A DNA stretch of 35,983 nt, taken from NCBI GenBank assembly GCA_020723105.1, contig DYJL01000007.1, positions 1 through 35,983 on the forward strand, written 5' to 3'. Numbering within the stretch: position 1 is the stretch's first letter; every line of letters starts with the position of its first letter. A program made the translations under genes and the position numbers. The notes beneath the pieces were generated by a model. That model was not told the DNA's origin and ran no database searches. It saw nothing but the letters and a program-made list of their open reading frames with translations. This DNA comes from Nitrospira japonica. Lineage in GTDB: Bacteria; Nitrospirota; Thermodesulfovibrionia; UBA6902. Of the stretch, positions 33,990-35,983 are shown in pieces.

Positions 33990-34901
33990 ATGTCATTACT
34001 TGTTGTAGGCTCAGTAGCATTCGATTCTGTAAAGACACCCTTTGGTGAGGTTGATGAAGTGCTGGGAGGCTCGGCCACTTATTTTTCTACTGCAGCAAGT
34101 TATTTTACCAATGTATCCATTGTAGCTGTTGTCGGTACGGATTTTCCTGACAAGCACCTGATGTTTTTGAAAAGCCGCAAGATTGATATTGAAGGGATAG
34201 AAAGACAGCCTGGGAAAACATTCAGATGGAAAGGCGAATATGGATATGAATTAAATGAAGCGCGTACTCTTGATACACAACTGAATGTCTTTCAGACTTT
34301 TAAGCCCAGATTGCCGGAGAATTACAGGGACAAGAAAATAGTTTTTCTTGCAAATATAGACCCGGATTTACAGAGGGACGTATTGTCACAGGTTGACAAG
34401 CCTGTGCTTGTGGCCTGCGATACCATGAACTTCTGGATAGGTGGAAAAAAGAAGGCGCTGCTTGAAACTTTAAAATTAGTTGATATACTTCTTATTAATG
34501 ACGGAGAGGCCCGGGAACTTTCCGGTGAACCAAACCTTGTTAAGGCGGCAAATATTATACTCACATACGGGCCTAAAACACTCATTATAAAGCGTGGTGA
34601 GTATGGCGCTCTTATGTTCAGTGACAGGAAAATATTTACAGCTCCTGCATATCCTCTTGAATCGGTTTTTGATCCCACAGGCGCCGGAGACTGCTTTGCC
34701 GGAGGCTTCATGGGATATCTTGCAAATACAATGAACTTTGAAGAATCAAATATCCGCAAGGCCATAATATTTGGAAGTGTTATGGCGTCTTTCAATGTCG
34801 AAGCCTTTAGCCTGGACCGGATAAAAAGTCTTGATTATTCCGAAATAGAAAACAGGTACAGGGAGTTCAAAGGTTTAACACATTTTGAAGATTTGAGGTA
34901 A
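33990..34901 (+). CDS. PfkB-family sugar or nucleoside kinase
   Basis: 303 residues. The N-terminal part has the LVVGSVAFDSV strand and GGSATYFSTAASYF, and the C-terminal motif DPTGAGDCFAGGFMG near 228 carries the catalytic Asp (GAGD) and the anion hole. It phosphorylates a sugar, sugar acid or nucleoside with ATP; the substrate is unknown, and the adenosine/ribokinase branch is possible. The ATG at 33,990 was chosen because GGAGG lies five bases upstream; a TTG at 33,978 is in frame but too close to that site. Confidence 0.9.
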   Translation: MSLLVVGSVAFDSVKTPFGEVDEVLGGSATYFSTAASYFTNVSIVAVVGTDFPDKHLMFLKSRKIDIEGIERQPGKTFRWKGEYGYELNEARTLDTQLNVFQTFKPRLPENYRDKKIVFLANIDPDLQRDVLSQVDKPVLVACDTMNFWIGGKKKALLETLKLVDILLINDGEARELSGEPNLVKAANIILTYGPKTLIIKRGEYGALMFSDRKIFTAPAYPLESVFDPTGAGDCFAGGFMGYLANTMNFEESNIRKAIIFGSVMASFNVEAFSLDRIKSLDYSEIENRYREFKGLTHFEDLR

Positions 34902-34910
34902 TGGGTCGCC

Positions 34911-35738
34911 ATGTCTGATTCATTAAAACAATATGTGCAGCAGATTACGCAACTGCCGACCATACCTGTTGTTGCACAGGAAATATTAAGGCTGGTCCAT
35001 GATGAACTTACAACGGTGGACAGGCTGGAGAACATTATTGAGAACGATCCTCCCATAACGGCAAAGATTTTACATGTTGCAAATTCAGCCTTTTTCGGAT
35101 ACAAGACACCTACACAAACTATAAAGAACGCAATCTTGCGTATAGGTTTTAACAATGTCCGGGATATCGCTGTAGGCGTATCTCTGATGACTGTTTTTGA
35201 GGAAAGGGAAACAGGGGTGAGCGCGCTGGACTATCAGAGAATTTTTAACCATTCCGTGACCGTAGGAGCTGTGGCGCAATTGATTTCAAAAGACCTGAAA
35301 ATGAAATTTACCCAGGAAATTTTTATGAACGGGATATTGCATGATCTGGGATACTTAGTGTTGAATAAATATTTTCCCGACATATATATGCAGGTGTTGG
35401 ATCTTTTTGAGAAGGAGCAACATCTTTTTCAATCTGAAAAAGCAGTTTTCAATTTTACTCATGCCGAGATCGGAGCCTGGCTGGCTGAAAAATGGAAGCT
35501 GCCGGAGAGTATTATTGATACGGTTTTATATCATCACAATCCGTCATCAGCAAAGAAGAATCTGAAACGTGTTGCCGTCATTCATATCGCCGATTACGTA
35601 GTAAGCAAAGGTGTTTTTAGTGTAACCAAAACCAATCCGGATTATCCTATGGACCCGTTCTCTCTTGAGGCGCTGGAAATATCTGAGGATTATATCAGGG
35701 AAGTGGAAGGGAAGATAAGTACAGGGGAAGTTTTTTAG
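34911..35738 (+). CDS. HDOD-domain signalling protein
   Basis: 275 residues forming one HDOD domain: QLPTIPVVAQEILRLV near 13-28, DPPITAKILHVANSAFFG near 46-63, then the ILRIGFNNVRDIA core and NGILHDLGYLVLN near 140. HDOD proteins lack most HD metal ligands and act in regulation of motility, stress or c-di-GMP signalling. It follows the PfkB gene by 9 bases, so it could be its operon partner. Confidence 0.88.
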   Translation: MSDSLKQYVQQITQLPTIPVVAQEILRLVHDELTTVDRLENIIENDPPITAKILHVANSAFFGYKTPTQTIKNAILRIGFNNVRDIAVGVSLMTVFEERETGVSALDYQRIFNHSVTVGAVAQLISKDLKMKFTQEIFMNGILHDLGYLVLNKYFPDIYMQVLDLFEKEQHLFQSEKAVFNFTHAEIGAWLAEKWKLPESIIDTVLYHHNPSSAKKNLKRVAVIHIADYVVSKGVFSVTKTNPDYPMDPFSLEALEISEDYIREVEGKISTGEVF

Positions 35739-35752
35739 TCAGCCTTGATATT

Positions 35753-35812
35753 GTCATTCCTTGTGAAAACGGGAATCCAGTCCTTTCTTGTCATTCCGGC
35801 TTGTCCGGAATC
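35753..35812. repeat. GTCATTCC-type hairpin repeats
   Basis: Two units begin GTCATTCC (35,754 and 35,790); the second is ATTCCGGctTGTCCGGAAT, a hairpin. They are related to the hairpin at 33,939-33,959. Confidence 0.6.
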
Positions 35813-35845
35813 TCTTTTAAGTAAAAAAACCGAATAATAAAGTGT

Positions 35846-35874
35846 TTGACAAACCAACAAGTGTTTGGTATCCT
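35846..35874 (+). promoter_or_regulatory. sigma70-type promoter
   Basis: TTGACA (35,846-35,851), a 17-base spacer, then TATCCT (35,869-35,874). It is followed 30-40 bases later by GAGGGG and the TTG start at 35,911. Confidence 0.6.
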
Positions 35875-35910
35875 TTCAGGCATAAACCTGATGCCTCAGA
35901 GGGGTAAAAC

Positions 35911-35983
35911 TTGTCGCACCTTTTATTCAAAGGCTTTTCTGACCATTCCAAAGACATCAATTCCCTTATAACGTCATTTTGTA
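35911..35983 (+). CDS. start of a gene cut by the window edge
   Basis: A TTG start (after GAGGGG) opens a frame that stays open to the last base, giving LSHLLFKGFSDHSKDINSLI and a few more residues. An ATG at 35,891 in another frame ends before the edge. Too short to name. Confidence 0.35.
   Translation, partial: MSHLLFKGFSDHSKDINSLITSFC

Overview
The window joins an accessory region (about 1-16,460) to a stretch of conserved bacterial chromosome (about 16,460-35,983). The core genes fit an anaerobic or facultative Gram-negative-type bacterium. Gene content and repeat style suggest Nitrospirota or a deltaproteobacterial-type lineage, but this is an inference and no rRNA is present to test it. 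The junction is marked by the 3' half of a tRNA-Arg(CCU), from anticodon loop to discriminator base (16,418-16,460). It has no 5' half, as expected for the displaced attachment site of an element integrated into a tRNA gene. By this reading the island lies to the left, its other end and intact tRNA lie outside the window, and the native chromosome resumes to the right.

The island is a mosaic. At the left edge are two copies of a 19-bp direct repeat, then three minus-strand genes: a P-loop ATPase, a class I glutamine amidotransferase-like domain with two C-terminal membrane segments, and a small unknown protein. A 730-bp gap follows with a candidate structured RNA that ends in a terminator, plus a perfect 14-bp palindrome. 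Next is an inositol-phosphate synthase (Ino1) with an unusual C-terminal extension of about 165 residues. After that come two higher-GC plus-strand units: DUF932 protein plus a small ORF, and DNA methyltransferase, unknown protein, SNF2-type helicase. Both units begin with the same leader, which includes a boxA-like TGTTCTTT motif next to the ribosome binding site, and both end in near-identical GGAGATG-stem terminators. An AT-rich DUF262/HNH (GmrSD-like type IV restriction) gene sits between them on the other strand.

The clearest defence system is a SPARTA operon (12,990-15,810): a TIR-APAZ protein whose reading frame overlaps by 8 bases that of a short, catalytically inactive prokaryotic Argonaute (MID-PIWI). 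This system type is already described: guide-directed nucleic acid recognition activates TIR NADase activity. A small CBM48-type glycogen-binding protein lies between it and the tRNA remnant.

The chromosomal part carries, all on the plus strand: DUF948 and YtxH proteins; a giant double-activase protein of the 2-hydroxyacyl-CoA dehydratase activase family; a 30-residue COX24/AURKAIP1-type ribosomal peptide; SMC; a PilZ protein; a GlcD-type FAD oxidase; ribosomal protein bL9 and DnaB; a Memo-family protein; a YkgJ-type Cys-cluster protein; an LsrF/DhnA-type aldolase; a zinc alcohol dehydrogenase; a PfkB kinase; an HDOD protein; and the start of a further gene behind a good sigma70-type promoter. 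This segment is full of dispersed palindromic and simple repeats. Several lie in frame inside the activase gene, one supplies the stop codon of the alcohol dehydrogenase, and one abuts the dnaB start codon.
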